The notes: generated by a model from the letters alone, not told the origin. Positions 9,991-19,307 are shown, counted from the first letter of the stretch. The stretch: DNA of 64,000 nucleotides from an uncultured Oleispira sp. (GCA_913061415.1 CAJXUD010000005.1:62001-126000); one strand, 5' to 3'. A program made the numbers and translations.

Positions 9991-10655
9991 TTAAGCACCC
10001 CTAACTCAATCTGGCGCAATGCCGGAATATCCGTTAACGCATGATGACTGGTGATTAAAACACTGCCACCGGCATTAACATGACGAGCGATTTGGCTTTC
10101 TAACCAAGCAACCCCTGCTTTATCGAGCGCGGTGAAGGGTTCATCGAGAATCCACAACGGTGTCGGCGTAACCAGCAATCGCGCTAATGCAACACGACGT
10201 TGCTGACCGGCTGATAGCTGTTGGCACGGAACATCTTCGTAACCCGCTAAAGTAACTTCTTCAAGGGCTGCCCAAAGATCCGCCTCTTTCACTTCTGGCC
10301 AGCTACTGACAAACCAACGCAGATTTTCTAGCGGCGTTAGCACTTTTTTAATGGCAGAAAGATGGCCTATATATAATCGCTGACGAGCATAGTCATGGAA
10401 GCACGTTTTAATATTCTCGCCGAACCACCGAACTTTACCTTCGAAGTCTTGATTCAAACCCGCCATTAAACGCAACAGCGTTGTTTTGCCTGCGCCGTTT
10501 GGCCCCACCAATTGAATAAGATCGCCTTTTGCGACTGACAGACTTAAGTTATCAAACAAGATGCGGTCGTCTCGCTCACAACTCACTCCGTCAGCTGACA
10601 AATCACAATGAGTGGTAAACCTGATCGAAAAATCGACAGGGTCTGGGCTAGTCAT
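9987..10655 (-). CDS. ccmA: ABC transporter ATPase CcmA
   Basis: This is the ATPase of the CcmABCD holo-CcmE release complex and the first gene of the operon. Of 222 residues, Walker A GPNGAGKT is at 51-58, the signature LSAGQ at 147-151, and Walker B LWILDEP at 167-173, followed by an H-loop (ITSHH). The N-terminus is about 15 residues longer than usual, and the start could lie slightly downstream. The operon promoter should lie in the 209-base divergent gap upstream. Confidence 0.95.
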   Translation of the reverse strand: MTSPDPVDFSIRFTTHCDLSADGVSCERDDRILFDNLSLSVAKGDLIQLVGPNGAGKTTLLRLMAGLNQDFEGKVRWFGENIKTCFHDYARQRLYIGHLSAIKKVLTPLENLRWFVSSWPEVKEADLWAALEEVTLAGYEDVPCQQLSAGQQRRVALARLLVTPTPLWILDEPFTALDKAGVAWLESQIARHVNAGGSVLITSHHALTDIPALRQIELGVLK

Positions 10656-10864
10656 ACGTATCCTATGGCTAATGAGAATAATTGGCTGGTTTATGCCAGT
10701 ATTATAAACAGATTCAATGCTTGCAGGTAATAATTGTAAGCCTCAAGATTGATCTAAGTCGGTCGATAACTAGATATACGACTAAAAGATATTCGATTGT
10801 AGCGCGTCCGGTGTTAATTAACCTTCTATAATCAATATGTTATCACGGTTTGAAACAATGAATT

Positions 10865-12721
10865 ATGGATAGAATTCCACTTATAAATCCCAGATTAATT
10901 AACGTGGTTAGCGCCAAGGCCGACAAGACACCTGTGGCCATTTTAAAAGCGGAAGTTGTCTCTTCAGAACCCATTCTTTCGCAAAATAAGCACGCCCAAA
11001 GTAAGCCCTCGCAGACTCAAGAACCATCACGAACTCAAGAGTCATCTCAAACTAAAGAGCCAAGACAAAATCAACCCCAAGAGAAGCAGGCAAACCAAAA
11101 CCCAGATTCTAAAGAGCAGCAATACCGTGTCGTACTAAAAGTTGCTGAGCAAACCATTGAAACGGTCAGTAAAGAAAACTTTAAAAAAGGTGCCCTATTA
11201 GACGTAAAAGTAAGCCCCGGCCCTGAATTAAAAATATTACCTGCGACTCAAGAAAAGCCCTTAGATCAGGCCAGCGCTAAAGCCTCCATGCAGCAATTAT
11301 TGGCCGACCGTATTCCTAAGATTCAATCCACTGGGTTCAATAAGTTAATCGATCAACTCAGCACACTCCTGTCTGGAACCGCCGCGAAAACATCGGTTTC
11401 CAGTGATTCAGCGCACAGTTCGACCGAAAAGTCCTTAGCCGGTATCAACAGTAATACGGATTTAAAAGCACCGGCCGCAAGCCTTACAACAAAGCAAGCA
11501 CTAGCTCAGCTAGCCTATCAGTCACTTAATTCTTCGGTTACTAAGAACGCTGCAACCGTTCCTAGCACTGCCTCTACAAACGCATCGACCAGCGCTCATT
11601 CAAACGCAGAACAGCAATTAAAGAACTGGCTTCAACAGCTTCCCAGTAGTAGTGACATTAATACCAGCGCAGGCCTAAAGAATGCTCTCAACAATACCGG
11701 CATTAAAGCTGAAGCCCAGCTAGGCCAACTTGCCCAACAACTCACACAACTCGGCAAAGCAAGGCATAGCGGCAGCGACAATAATCGTGCAGGGTTAAAA
11801 AACCCGCTAAGTGCCAACAATATTTTTCAGCAATTGCAAAAAATCCAACAAAAGATATTCTCAAATAATTTCTCAAACAGTTTTTCAAACAGTTTTTCAA
11901 ACAATAATACCGCCCCGCCTTTCTCAAATACTAAGGGGCTTGCCAGCGCGCTTCAAAATACCGCTCAAAGTTTAGAACAAACCAGTAAAGTATTATCCGG
12001 GCTCAATAATGCCAGCCTACAACCCAGCTCCAGTAGCTGGCAAAACCCTTTATTAAACAACCAAACATACACGTCTCTCAGCGACCTTTTAAAAGATCCA
12101 TTGTTGCAAAACCCAAGTTCAAATAATAAGTTTGCGCTTAGCCAAATACTTAGCCAGCTAACTCAGCAAGATGACTCATCTACTCGCATTCCCTTAAATT
12201 GGCCGGCCCGCACGGGTAACGAAATGACGGTTTTTCGTACGTTGCAGAATTTACTGGCCCACCTTGAACGCGAACAAGGTGTTCAAATGCAGCAAGCTGA
12301 TAGTGCTTCTAGTAATAGTCTAAATAATAACCCCAACCAAACCGCTGCCCAAAATCAGCAATGGTTGCCGCTATTAATGAATCACCATGAACAATTTCAA
12401 TTAATTGAATTTTTTATTAACAAAGAGGAAAAAACGAATAACCAAGGTGAGAAGAAAAGCCATTGGTTTATTAACCTCCACTTTGAATTGCCGCAGCTTG
12501 GCCAGCTCGGCATTGAAATTTCCATGTTTGAAAATGAATGCAATACCACCTTCTGGTCTGAATCTGCTTCGACGCTCAGCCAAATATCACAACATGTTCA
12601 ACCCTTACGACAACGATTAACCGAGCAAGGCATTATTGTTAGCGATGTTCAGTCACGCCATGGCACGCTTGCTAAACGCAAACAGAATTTTGAACAGCGC
12701 TTAGTCGATATAGAGACCTAA
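10865..12721 (+). CDS. FliK-like flagellar hook-length control protein
   Basis: This is a 618-residue protein of low complexity, rich in Q, S and N over about 1-450, with a C-terminal domain (about 500-618) resembling the Flg_hook/FliK domain: WFINLHFELPQLGQLGIEI, then VQPLRQRLTEQGI. FliK proteins measure hook length and switch export specificity. This copy lies outside a flagellar cluster, beside a stand-alone FlhB C-terminal-like gene, so it may be an orphan partner pair. The repeat-rich linker contains 18-bp (11009-11062) and 12-bp (11858-11905) in-frame tandem repeats. The start is an ATG with only a weak ribosome site. Confidence 0.75.
   Translation: MDRIPLINPRLINVVSAKADKTPVAILKAEVVSSEPILSQNKHAQSKPSQTQEPSRTQESSQTKEPRQNQPQEKQANQNPDSKEQQYRVVLKVAEQTIETVSKENFKKGALLDVKVSPGPELKILPATQEKPLDQASAKASMQQLLADRIPKIQSTGFNKLIDQLSTLLSGTAAKTSVSSDSAHSSTEKSLAGINSNTDLKAPAASLTTKQALAQLAYQSLNSSVTKNAATVPSTASTNASTSAHSNAEQQLKNWLQQLPSSSDINTSAGLKNALNNTGIKAEAQLGQLAQQLTQLGKARHSGSDNNRAGLKNPLSANNIFQQLQKIQQKIFSNNFSNSFSNSFSNNNTAPPFSNTKGLASALQNTAQSLEQTSKVLSGLNNASLQPSSSSWQNPLLNNQTYTSLSDLLKDPLLQNPSSNNKFALSQILSQLTQQDDSSTRIPLNWPARTGNEMTVFRTLQNLLAHLEREQGVQMQQADSASSNSLNNNPNQTAAQNQQWLPLLMNHHEQFQLIEFFINKEEKTNNQGEKKSHWFINLHFELPQLGQLGIEISMFENECNTTFWSESASTLSQISQHVQPLRQRLTEQGIIVSDVQSRHGTLAKRKQNFEQRLVDIET
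11009..11062 (+). repeat. 18-bp in-frame tandem repeat in fliK-like gene
   Basis: Three 18-bp units encode SQTQEP, SRTQES and SQTKEP. The copies are diverged by a few bases each. Confidence 0.8.
11858..11905 (+). repeat. 12-bp in-frame tandem repeat in fliK-like gene
   Basis: Four 12-bp units encode FSNN, FSNS, FSNS and FSNN. The middle copies are nearly identical. Confidence 0.85.
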
Positions 12722-12764
12722 ATGAGAATGCTATAAATGAGAATGCTATAAATGGAAGTGGCAT
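12720..12764 (+). repeat. 15-bp tandem repeat over the fliK-like stop codon
   Basis: Units of AAATGAGAATGCTAT are repeated. Two copies are perfect and the third is diverged. The first copy overlaps the TAA stop at 12719-12721, and the array fills most of the gap before the FlhB-like gene. Confidence 0.88.
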
Positions 12765-12784
12765 AAATAGAGAATGAAAACAGA

Positions 12785-13111
12785 ATGAAAGACAGCCGTG
12801 AAATAAACAGAGAGTATACGACTGATATACCCGAAAGCTTACTCAATGCGAAGCAAGCCATTGCCTTAAGTTATGATGGTAAAACGGCCCCAACGATAGC
12901 GGCCAAAGGCGATGATGAGTTAGCACAAGCCATTATAGAATTGGCACTTAAGGCTCAAGTTCCTATTTATGAAAATGCAGAATTGAGTCAATGGTTAAGC
13001 AATTTAGATCTTGGAGATGAAATCCCTCAAGCTCTTTATCTCACCATCGCAGAAATTCTTGCCTTCGTTTATAAGCTTGAAGGCAAAGAACCTCATAAAG
13101 ATGCGCCTTAG
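12785..13111 (+). CDS. FlhB C-terminal-like (FhlB/EscU-type) small protein
   Basis: This 108-residue protein corresponds to the cytoplasmic switch domain of FlhB without its membrane part: AIALSYDGKTAPTIAAKG, then AQVPIYENAELSQWL and ALYLTIAEILAFVYKLEG. The self-cleaving NPTH of full FlhB is absent and replaced by the DGKTAP stretch, as is known for short FlhB homologues. Its position after a FliK-like gene suggests they act together in export-specificity control, though this is an inference. Its stop is only one base from the end of the convergent TetR gene. Confidence 0.85.
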   Translation: MKDSREINREYTTDIPESLLNAKQAIALSYDGKTAPTIAAKGDDELAQAIIELALKAQVPIYENAELSQWLSNLDLGDEIPQALYLTIAEILAFVYKLEGKEPHKDAP

Positions 13112-13112
13112 A

Positions 13113-13775
13113 TTATACTGTGCTCTCAGCTTGCTGAGTAACCGCATTTAAAAGCCATTTAATATGGCAATCAACAACATCTTCTGGAATAAGATCGACA
13201 GCATCCATCAACATCGATAACGCACGATAATGGTAAGTATCCACTAAACCATGTATCGAAGCTGTAAAGAATAAAGCTAATTGCTTTTGACGATTCTCAT
13301 TTTGTTCCGACATAGCAGGAATTGCATCCACGATCAAGGTCATCAAATGGCGCTGCCACTCTTCTACCAAGCATGCTAACTGCATTTCTAGCTCTTGATC
13401 GACGTGTTCAGTATCTTGTAACTTCAAGCGCGGTGGTTGGAACATTAGCTGATAATAACCAGGATCTTTCTGCGCAAAGCCAATCAATAATCGAGCAAAT
13501 TGCTGTAAGGCTTGCTCGGCATTCAAAGCACTGCCCATCTGCACATTCATCTCAGTAAAGAACATGTCAAAGCCACGTAAACGTGTTTTAAGAAACAGTA
13601 CTTCTTTATTTGGAAAGTAATTATAAATATTACTTGCCGTCATCCCCAACTGACTGGCTAGCTTACGCATCGATAAATGATGAAACCCGACTTCGGCCAT
13701 CACTTGTGATGCACTATCCATTATTCGTTGGCGTTGAGCCGCGACTTCTTCAGGCGTAAATGGCTTCTTTGGCAT
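13113..13775 (-). CDS. TetR family transcriptional regulator
   Basis: The 220-residue protein has a standard TetR N-terminal domain (about 12-60): QRIMDSASQVMAEVGFHHLS, then MRKLASQLGMTASNIYNYF with the recognition helix ending in NKEVLF. The C-terminal part (FQPPRLK, ALFFTASIHGLVDTYHY) is helical and probably binds a ligand and dimerises. The regulated gene is not shown by the sequence; hemN is divergent to it across a 352-base gap. Confidence 0.9.
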   Translation of the reverse strand: MPKKPFTPEEVAAQRQRIMDSASQVMAEVGFHHLSMRKLASQLGMTASNIYNYFPNKEVLFLKTRLRGFDMFFTEMNVQMGSALNAEQALQQFARLLIGFAQKDPGYYQLMFQPPRLKLQDTEHVDQELEMQLACLVEEWQRHLMTLIVDAIPAMSEQNENRQKQLALFFTASIHGLVDTYHYRALSMLMDAVDLIPEDVVDCHIKWLLNAVTQQAESTV

Positions 13776-14127
13776 AGTGAGCCCCTTGCGATCATTATTT
13801 TTTTTATTGTTGGTCGATAAGTGCTCTCTATAGAACGACCCTATCGAAACAAAATCAAGACCCTTTACGGCCTTTCTTAAAAATAATGCATATTAAATTC
13901 ATTTATGACGTTATTTATGTATTTTTCGGCCGAAAGCGCCAAATCATTAATAATTAAGTCTTATTTTATGAACCTTATAAAAAATAATAAAAACGGCTTA
14001 TAAAAACCATTTACGGGCTAAATACTCAGATATTGATTCAGGACAAGAAGCTATAGGCACTAAAACTTAAAATATCGAGATACAGCTAAACATTAACACT
14101 TCACAGTCATTGATATAAGAAGTCATT
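13776..14127. other. 352-base AT-rich gap between tetR and hemN
   Basis: No gene was found. The gap contains a 12-bp palindrome (TTTCGGCCGAAA, 13924-13935) and a possible FNR/ANR site (14033-14046). It should hold divergent promoters for the TetR gene and hemN. Confidence 0.6.
14033..14046 (+). promoter_or_regulatory. Possible FNR/ANR box upstream of hemN
   Basis: TTGAT-TCAG-GACAA matches 8 of 10 fixed bases of the FNR/ANR consensus TTGAT-N4-ATCAA. It lies about 80 bases before the hemN ATG. hemN is known to be under ANR/FNR control in related bacteria, but the match is imperfect. Confidence 0.35.
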
Positions 14128-15552
14128 ATGAGCGAACAATTGCACTGGGATCCAGAACTGATCCAACGTTATAACCGATCCGGCCCTCGCTACACATCTT
14201 ACCCAACTGCGGTAGAGTTTAAGGTGGTAGAAAATGATCAAGTAGAAAGAGACTTATTGAGCCAGCGTGATCAAGACGTGCCGCTATCGCTATATTTGCA
14301 CATCCCGTTCTGCGCCCACGTTTGCTATTACTGTGGCTGTAATAAAATTGTCACCAAAGATCGTTCAAAGTCAGAGCCTTATCTTGATTTATTAAAAGCC
14401 GAAATCGACCGCAAAGCAGAACTTTTGCAAGGTCACCCTATTGTGCAACAAATGCACTGGGGCGGTGGTACGCCAACCTTCCTTTCAGATGACCAAATGT
14501 CTGAACTGATGGATCATTTGCGTAAACGTTTTAACTTTAGCACCGACGATAGCGCTGATTATTCAATTGAAATTGATCCCCGTGAAGTACGACCTAATAC
14601 CCTAAAATTATTGCGTGAAATTGGCTTTAATCGTACCAGCTTTGGTGTTCAAGACCTGAATGAAAAAGTTCAGCAAGCGGTTAACCGTATTCAGCCAGAA
14701 AGCCTAATCCGAAAAGTAATGATTGAAGCACGCGAGCTTGGATTCCGTTCAATCAATATTGATTTGATTTACGGCTTACCTCATCAGACTCAGGCGACCT
14801 TTGCAGAGACACTTGATGTCATTATCGATATGTCACCTGACCGTCTCTCTGTGTTCAACTATGCTCACCTTCCAGAGCGTTTTAAGCCTCAGCGCCGCAT
14901 TAAGGAAGAAGACCTTCCAAGCCCTGAAGAAAAGCTAGCCATTTTAGGTAATTGCATTACGACGCTTACGGAAGTGGGATACCACTACGTCGGCATGGAC
15001 CACTTTGCTAAACCTGATGATGAGTTATCTCGTGCTCAAGGTGCTAAAGAGTTACATCGTAACTTCCAAGGCTATACGACTCACGGAGATTGCGATCTAA
15101 TTGGTTTCGGTGTTTCTTCCATTAGCCAAATTAGTGACTGTTATTTACAAAACAGCCCAGACATCAATGCTTATGAAGATGCGATTAATAACAATCAATT
15201 TCCTGTGGTTAAGCTAATCACAACCGATACCGATGATTTGATTCGCCGCCAAGTGATTATGGAATTGCTGTGTCACGACCAGATGATTTTTGCTGAGTTA
15301 GATTCGGCTTTCTCAATCGATAGCCAAACCTATTTTGTCGACGAGTTATCACAGCTAAGCCCGATGGTTGAAGATCAACTGTTGGAAATCAGCGCCGAAG
15401 GTATTCACATTACTGAAAAAGGCCGTTTACTAGTACGTAATGCCTGCATGGTATTTGATACTTATTTGAACTCGAATATTATTCAAACGTATTCAGCCAG
15501 TGCCGATGCCAGCACTCCGGTAAATCGCCCTCGATTCTCTAAAGCAATTTAG
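14128..15552 (+). CDS. hemN: Oxygen-independent coproporphyrinogen III oxidase
   Basis: This radical-SAM enzyme decarboxylates coproporphyrinogen III to protoporphyrinogen IX without oxygen, in the cytoplasm. The 474 residues carry the 4Fe-4S motif CAHVCYYCGC (Cys62, Cys66, Cys69, with Cys71 following). The SAM-binding region HWGGGTPTFL is present, as are the HemN-typical start RYNRSGPRYTSYPTA and FGVQDLNEKVQQAVNR. Length and motifs separate it from HemW-like proteins. The haem product serves the nearby ccm pathway. Confidence 0.96.
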   Translation: MSEQLHWDPELIQRYNRSGPRYTSYPTAVEFKVVENDQVERDLLSQRDQDVPLSLYLHIPFCAHVCYYCGCNKIVTKDRSKSEPYLDLLKAEIDRKAELLQGHPIVQQMHWGGGTPTFLSDDQMSELMDHLRKRFNFSTDDSADYSIEIDPREVRPNTLKLLREIGFNRTSFGVQDLNEKVQQAVNRIQPESLIRKVMIEARELGFRSINIDLIYGLPHQTQATFAETLDVIIDMSPDRLSVFNYAHLPERFKPQRRIKEEDLPSPEEKLAILGNCITTLTEVGYHYVGMDHFAKPDDELSRAQGAKELHRNFQGYTTHGDCDLIGFGVSSISQISDCYLQNSPDINAYEDAINNNQFPVVKLITTDTDDLIRRQVIMELLCHDQMIFAELDSAFSIDSQTYFVDELSQLSPMVEDQLLEISAEGIHITEKGRLLVRNACMVFDTYLNSNIIQTYSASADASTPVNRPRFSKAI

Positions 15553-15570
15553 AAGCGTCAATAAAGAGGT

Positions 15571-15609
15571 AAAAACAACCAGGGCGGCTAGCACTATAAG
15601 CCCCCTGGT
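15571..15609 (-). terminator. Rho-independent terminator overlapping the exported protein stop
   Basis: The arms ACCAGGG and CCCTGGT are extended by GGCT/AGCC, with a one-base bulge. On the minus strand the hairpin is followed by TGTTTTT. The stem includes the stop codon of the minus-strand gene at 15594. Confidence 0.65.
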
Positions 15610-16244
15610 CTTCCCTTCCAAAAAGCCCATTTATTGTCGCTGTATTGTAAATAAACCCGCTTCTCAAAGGGCTTTTCTTTTGATTCTAAGCTGCGACGTA
15701 GCGTTCGAGCATAATCAAACGCGGGGGCATCAACCCAATCCTGAATATCTACTACATACCACTGTACATAGGCCTCTGCATAATAAGCATCACCAATTAA
15801 ATAAGGCTTTGAAAGCTGCAAAATATTCTTTAGACGACCATATCCGTAATAGAAACCCGATTGCGAACTGATTTTTCCTATGCCCTGCTGATTAGCAAAA
15901 GAATAACGGTAATTCAAAGCAATTCGTTTGCGATTACTGTCTTTAATTTCAATAACCTGAGTTTCTTTTTCTCGTATTAATAATTGATGGTTAAACAAAA
16001 TTTCTAGCATGGCCGCATCTTTGTGCTGACTGCTGCGCTCTATGCTGTATGGAATATCGAACCCTTGCCACATCAGGGGCTGCATCTTTAGGGCTTCATC
16101 AATAATAATGGCGGCCTGTTTCTCTGTCAGGCTAGGCTGTTGTGTAGCAAACGACATCTCAACCCCTCCCAAAAGCGATACCGTCATTAACAGTAATGTT
16201 AAAGCATGATTTAGAGGTGATGCTGCGGTTCTATTTCGATACAT
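15594..16244 (-). CDS. Exported protein of unknown function
   Basis: The 216-residue protein has a signal peptide (about 1-34, cleavage after MSFA). The mature part is mixed alpha/beta and basic at the C-terminus (ENKRVYLQ-like blocks, DNKWAFWKGRPGG). It contains IGKISSQSGFYYGYG and AYVQWYVVDIQDWVDAP. I do not recognise the family. It ends convergently with hemN, with a terminator folded over its stop codon. Confidence 0.7.
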   Translation of the reverse strand: MYRNRTAASPLNHALTLLLMTVSLLGGVEMSFATQQPSLTEKQAAIIIDEALKMQPLMWQGFDIPYSIERSSQHKDAAMLEILFNHQLLIREKETQVIEIKDSNRKRIALNYRYSFANQQGIGKISSQSGFYYGYGRLKNILQLSKPYLIGDAYYAEAYVQWYVVDIQDWVDAPAFDYARTLRRSLESKEKPFEKRVYLQYSDNKWAFWKGRPGGL

Positions 16245-16414
16245 AGGGAATGTTTATCTCCTAGAATATAAAAGCAGGTTTATTACTCAGATCTTTAACT
16301 TAGCATAGCGCTTATTAAAAAATTCGAGATATCGCTTAGTTGATACATAGGGTAATTACTGTCACAACCCGAGTCTCGCTGTTAGAATGCCGCCATTTAA
16401 TTTAAGGTTTTATT

Positions 16415-16885
16415 ATGTACAAACGATTTTTAGAGTGGATTGCTTCCGCAAAAGGCATGCGTCAACTGATTAATATTTACGGCCCTTATTTTGGTGCGGG
16501 TGTAAAAGCGACCTATATTGATAAAGACTTTCGACAAGCAAGAGTAAGCTTACCACTGCGTTGGTATAACAAAAATTACGTCGGCGTTCATTTTGGTGGC
16601 AGCTTGTACTCAATGATCGACCCATTTTACATGTTATTGCTAATGAACAATTTAGGAAAAGATTACATCGTATGGGATCAAAGTGCCGAAATTGAATTCA
16701 TTAAACCGGGAACAGGCACAGTATCAGCAACCTTCATTATTACCGACGAAATGTTAAAAGAAATTAAAGACAAAACAGCCAATGGTGATAAATTTTTACC
16801 TACCTACCCGGTTGTTATTACCGATGAAGAAGGCGAAATTGTCGCTAAAGCCAATAAAACGCTCTACATTCGTCAAAAGCAATAA
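16415..16885 (+). CDS. DUF4442 hotdog-fold protein
   Basis: The 156-residue cytoplasmic protein has the pattern of hotdog-fold DUF4442 proteins: YVGVHFGGSLYSMIDPFYML in the central helix and AEIEFIKPGTGTVSATF strands. The family is related to thioesterases and to the C-terminal domain of YiiD, but its substrate is not known. It ends seven bases from the convergent GGDEF gene. Confidence 0.85.
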   Translation: MYKRFLEWIASAKGMRQLINIYGPYFGAGVKATYIDKDFRQARVSLPLRWYNKNYVGVHFGGSLYSMIDPFYMLLLMNNLGKDYIVWDQSAEIEFIKPGTGTVSATFIITDEMLKEIKDKTANGDKFLPTYPVVITDEEGEIVAKANKTLYIRQKQ

Positions 16886-16891
16886 TGAAGT

Positions 16892-17842
16892 TTAGCCCGC
16901 CTGAAAAACGGGTTCATTTTCGACAATAACAACCTCACTGAATCGATTACGTCCCCTGTCTTTGGCGCTATAGAGCGCCTCGTCAGCAGCGGCGACCAAT
17001 CCGTCAGCTCGTACATTACTATCTGGCTCGCACCAAGCTAAACCCATACTGACAGTAACATAGGGATTTACTCGAGACGATTTGTGAGGGATTTTTAAAC
17101 TCGCTAATGCTTTCTGTAAGCGTTCAGCAACTACTTTTACACCTTCGGCCTGAATAGAGGGTAATAACACAACAAATTCTTCACCGCCAAAACGTGCAAC
17201 AAAATCGCGTGGCCGCTGTACGACTGCTTTTAACTGCTGCGCGACGAGCTCTAAACATTCATCTCCCTGTAAATGCCCATAATGATCATTAAAGGCCTTA
17301 AAATAATCAATATCGATCATTATCACCCCTAGCGATCCCTGTTCACGGCACGCCCTGCGCCACTCCGCATGATAAAATTCATCAAAATAACGGCGATTAG
17401 CGATTTTGGTTAAAGCGTCCGTCATTGAAAGTGATGATAAATGACGATGTTCTTTAACTCTAGACAACTGTAACTTGATTCTTGCTAACGTTAATTTGGG
17501 CTTCTTAAAAGGTTTCGCTAAAAATTCAACGGCGCCACTGGTCAAGGCAAGCAATTCGATATCGTTATCATTATCGGAATCAGCCAAAATAATGATAGGA
17601 ACCTGTTTCATTAACGGGTGGTCTAGCCAACGCCGACATACCGCCTGGGTTTGCAGCTGGTAAAATTGATAGTCTAAAATCAATAAACTGGGTAAGTTTT
17701 CAACTTCTTGCTGTAGCCAAAAATCAATCTGAGCATCCTGAATAATTGAAGTAACCTGAGCATCTGCAACCAACAAGTCCGCTAATACCGCCTGGGTGCT
17801 CAAATTTTTATCGGCGATCAATATTAATGGTTCAGTGTCCAT
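16892..17842 (-). CDS. Response regulator diguanylate cyclase (REC-GGDEF)
   Basis: The 316-residue protein makes cyclic di-GMP from two GTP. An N-terminal receiver (about 5-125) has acidic residue Asp11, phosphoacceptor candidate Asp57 (LILDYQF) and Lys in FLAKPF. A GGDEF domain (about 140-305) has the active site RFGGEEF and a product-inhibition I-site RPRD five residues upstream, so both activity and feedback control look intact. It has no nearby histidine kinase. Confidence 0.95.
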   Translation of the reverse strand: MDTEPLILIADKNLSTQAVLADLLVADAQVTSIIQDAQIDFWLQQEVENLPSLLILDYQFYQLQTQAVCRRWLDHPLMKQVPIIILADSDNDNDIELLALTSGAVEFLAKPFKKPKLTLARIKLQLSRVKEHRHLSSLSMTDALTKIANRRYFDEFYHAEWRRACREQGSLGVIMIDIDYFKAFNDHYGHLQGDECLELVAQQLKAVVQRPRDFVARFGGEEFVVLLPSIQAEGVKVVAERLQKALASLKIPHKSSRVNPYVTVSMGLAWCEPDSNVRADGLVAAADEALYSAKDRGRNRFSEVVIVENEPVFQAG

Positions 17843-18049
17843 ACTTGGCCTTTACTTACGTGATTAGCTTAGCGGTGAATTAGAATAGATTGCGATTTTT
17901 GTAACGTTTATAACGTTCTGTTACATTTCAGGCAAGTATTTCTCTCACGTTATTAACATCGACCAATTAGAATAAGACTTTAATTTTTGATAGAAGCCAT
18001 TAGAATCACCTATACTGAGTATAAATTTATTGCCATAAAAGGACGCATT

Positions 18050-18877
18050 TTGAATTTTTCACTACCGACCACATCGATATTATTCTCGCCATTTAACGGT
18101 TTTTCAACCCTAAAACAGGCATTTGTGGCTGCTGCCCTTACGTTACTTACCGCCTGTGATCAGTCGAATGATGTTTCTGAAGCTAACAAAAATTCAGATC
18201 TAGCAAAAAAGAGCGCTACTCATTCAACACCACAAATTAGCGTTAAAGAGAAAAAGGCTAACTTCTTTAATTTTCTAAGCCCTTTGATTCAAAAAGCCAA
18301 TGCCGATGTATTAAAACAACGTGAAAAATTATTGAGCATTCAACAAAGCCTATCAAATCTCAATAGCCAGCAAGCAGATACACTCGCGGCTCTTGCGAAA
18401 ACGTATAAAGTCAGTGATGAACTGCCTCCTGAAGTTCAAGTTAAAGCTTTAGATAAAAAAATTAATACTATTCCGGCATCTTTGGTTTTAGCCCAGGCTG
18501 CCAATGAATCCGCATGGGGAACCAGTCGATTTGCACAAGAAGGTAATAATTACTTTGGCCAATGGTGTTTTAGTAAAGGCTGCGGCATTGTTCCCAATAG
18601 CCGTAATAGCGGTGCTAATCACGAGGTCGCTGATTTTGATACGCCATTAGACTCCGTTAAAAGCTATATTAAAAATCTTAACAGGCATGCCAGCTACAAA
18701 ACGCTGCGCGAGATTAGACAAGAGGCCATTGATAACAATCAACCCGTCACAGGCGTTGCCTTAGCCGAAGGATTGATTGGCTACTCTGAGCGCCGAGAAG
18801 AGTATGTTGAAGAAATACAAAATATGATTCGCTATAACAAATTGAGCCGTTTTAATACGCTTGAATCGTCAAAATAG
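18050..18877 (+). CDS. Bax-like glucosaminidase lipoprotein
   Basis: I choose the TTG at 18050 (275 residues), since it has an AGGA site and gives a proper lipoprotein signal ending LLTAC. A TTG at 17987 would hide that signal. The C-terminal half is a Bax/mannosyl-glycoprotein endo-N-acetylglucosaminidase domain: IPASLVLAQAANESAWGTSR with the likely catalytic Glu, then NNYFGQWCFSKGCG, then LIGYSERREEYVEEI. It probably cuts peptidoglycan glycan strands from a membrane-anchored position in the periplasm. Confidence 0.85.
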   Translation: MNFSLPTTSILFSPFNGFSTLKQAFVAAALTLLTACDQSNDVSEANKNSDLAKKSATHSTPQISVKEKKANFFNFLSPLIQKANADVLKQREKLLSIQQSLSNLNSQQADTLAALAKTYKVSDELPPEVQVKALDKKINTIPASLVLAQAANESAWGTSRFAQEGNNYFGQWCFSKGCGIVPNSRNSGANHEVADFDTPLDSVKSYIKNLNRHASYKTLREIRQEAIDNNQPVTGVALAEGLIGYSERREEYVEEIQNMIRYNKLSRFNTLESSK

Positions 18878-18935
18878 TACTGAACAAAAGACGAAACTGG
18901 AATCGTCTTCAATAAAATAATGGAAATATATCAAC

Positions 18936-19307
18936 TTGATCACAAATGAGCGCAGAATTGATACCCGCACCTTAGCAGGCGGGTTGAAATTCGAACTGCA
19001 AACCCGCTATTGGTTCGGATTAATTAACCCCCTACAGATTGTAGAAGTGAGCAACTTTTCTATAAACGGCGCTGCTATTGTAACGCCGATAAAACTTAAA
19101 ATGGGGCAACGTTTATACATCAATATTTTAAGTGAATTCCATAGTATTAAGCGCATTCCTGCTGAAGTAGTGCGATATAATAATAAAAGAGAAGATTACC
19201 ACTATGGGATTCGCTTCAATATCAATAAGTTACCTGATATTGCCAGTAAGAATGCATTGCATGTTTTAGACAATATACAACACGCATTAAATCAATCTCT
19301 TAGTTAG
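18936..19307 (+). CDS. PilZ domain cyclic-di-GMP receptor
   Basis: This is a 123-residue single-domain protein. It has the PilZ motif RRIDTR near the N-terminus and NFSING (D/N-x-S-x-x-G) at about 43-48, with beta-barrel strands such as GQRLYINILSEF, AEVVRYN and YGIRFN. It should bind cyclic di-GMP made by cyclases such as those encoded here at 16892 and 23669. The start appears to be TTG with a weak GGA site, so the N-terminus is uncertain by a few residues. Confidence 0.85.
   Translation: MITNERRIDTRTLAGGLKFELQTRYWFGLINPLQIVEVSNFSINGAAIVTPIKLKMGQRLYINILSEFHSIKRIPAEVVRYNNKREDYHYGIRFNINKLPDIASKNALHVLDNIQHALNQSLS

Noticed and set aside
10821-10832. TATAAT at 10827-10832 as a sigma-70 promoter for the fliK-like gene.
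   Set aside because: No -35 hexamer at proper spacing was found, so the match is not enough to call.
16886-16920. A weak inverted repeat between the DUF4442 and REC-GGDEF genes (AGCCCG and CGGGTT).
   Set aside because: The stem is short, one pair is G-U, and the repeat overlaps a coding end; too weak to call a terminator.
17987-18049. An upstream TTG start for the Bax-like gene.
   Set aside because: It would bury the lipoprotein signal and has no ribosome site; the TTG at 18050 has AGGA and gives a clean LTAC lipobox.
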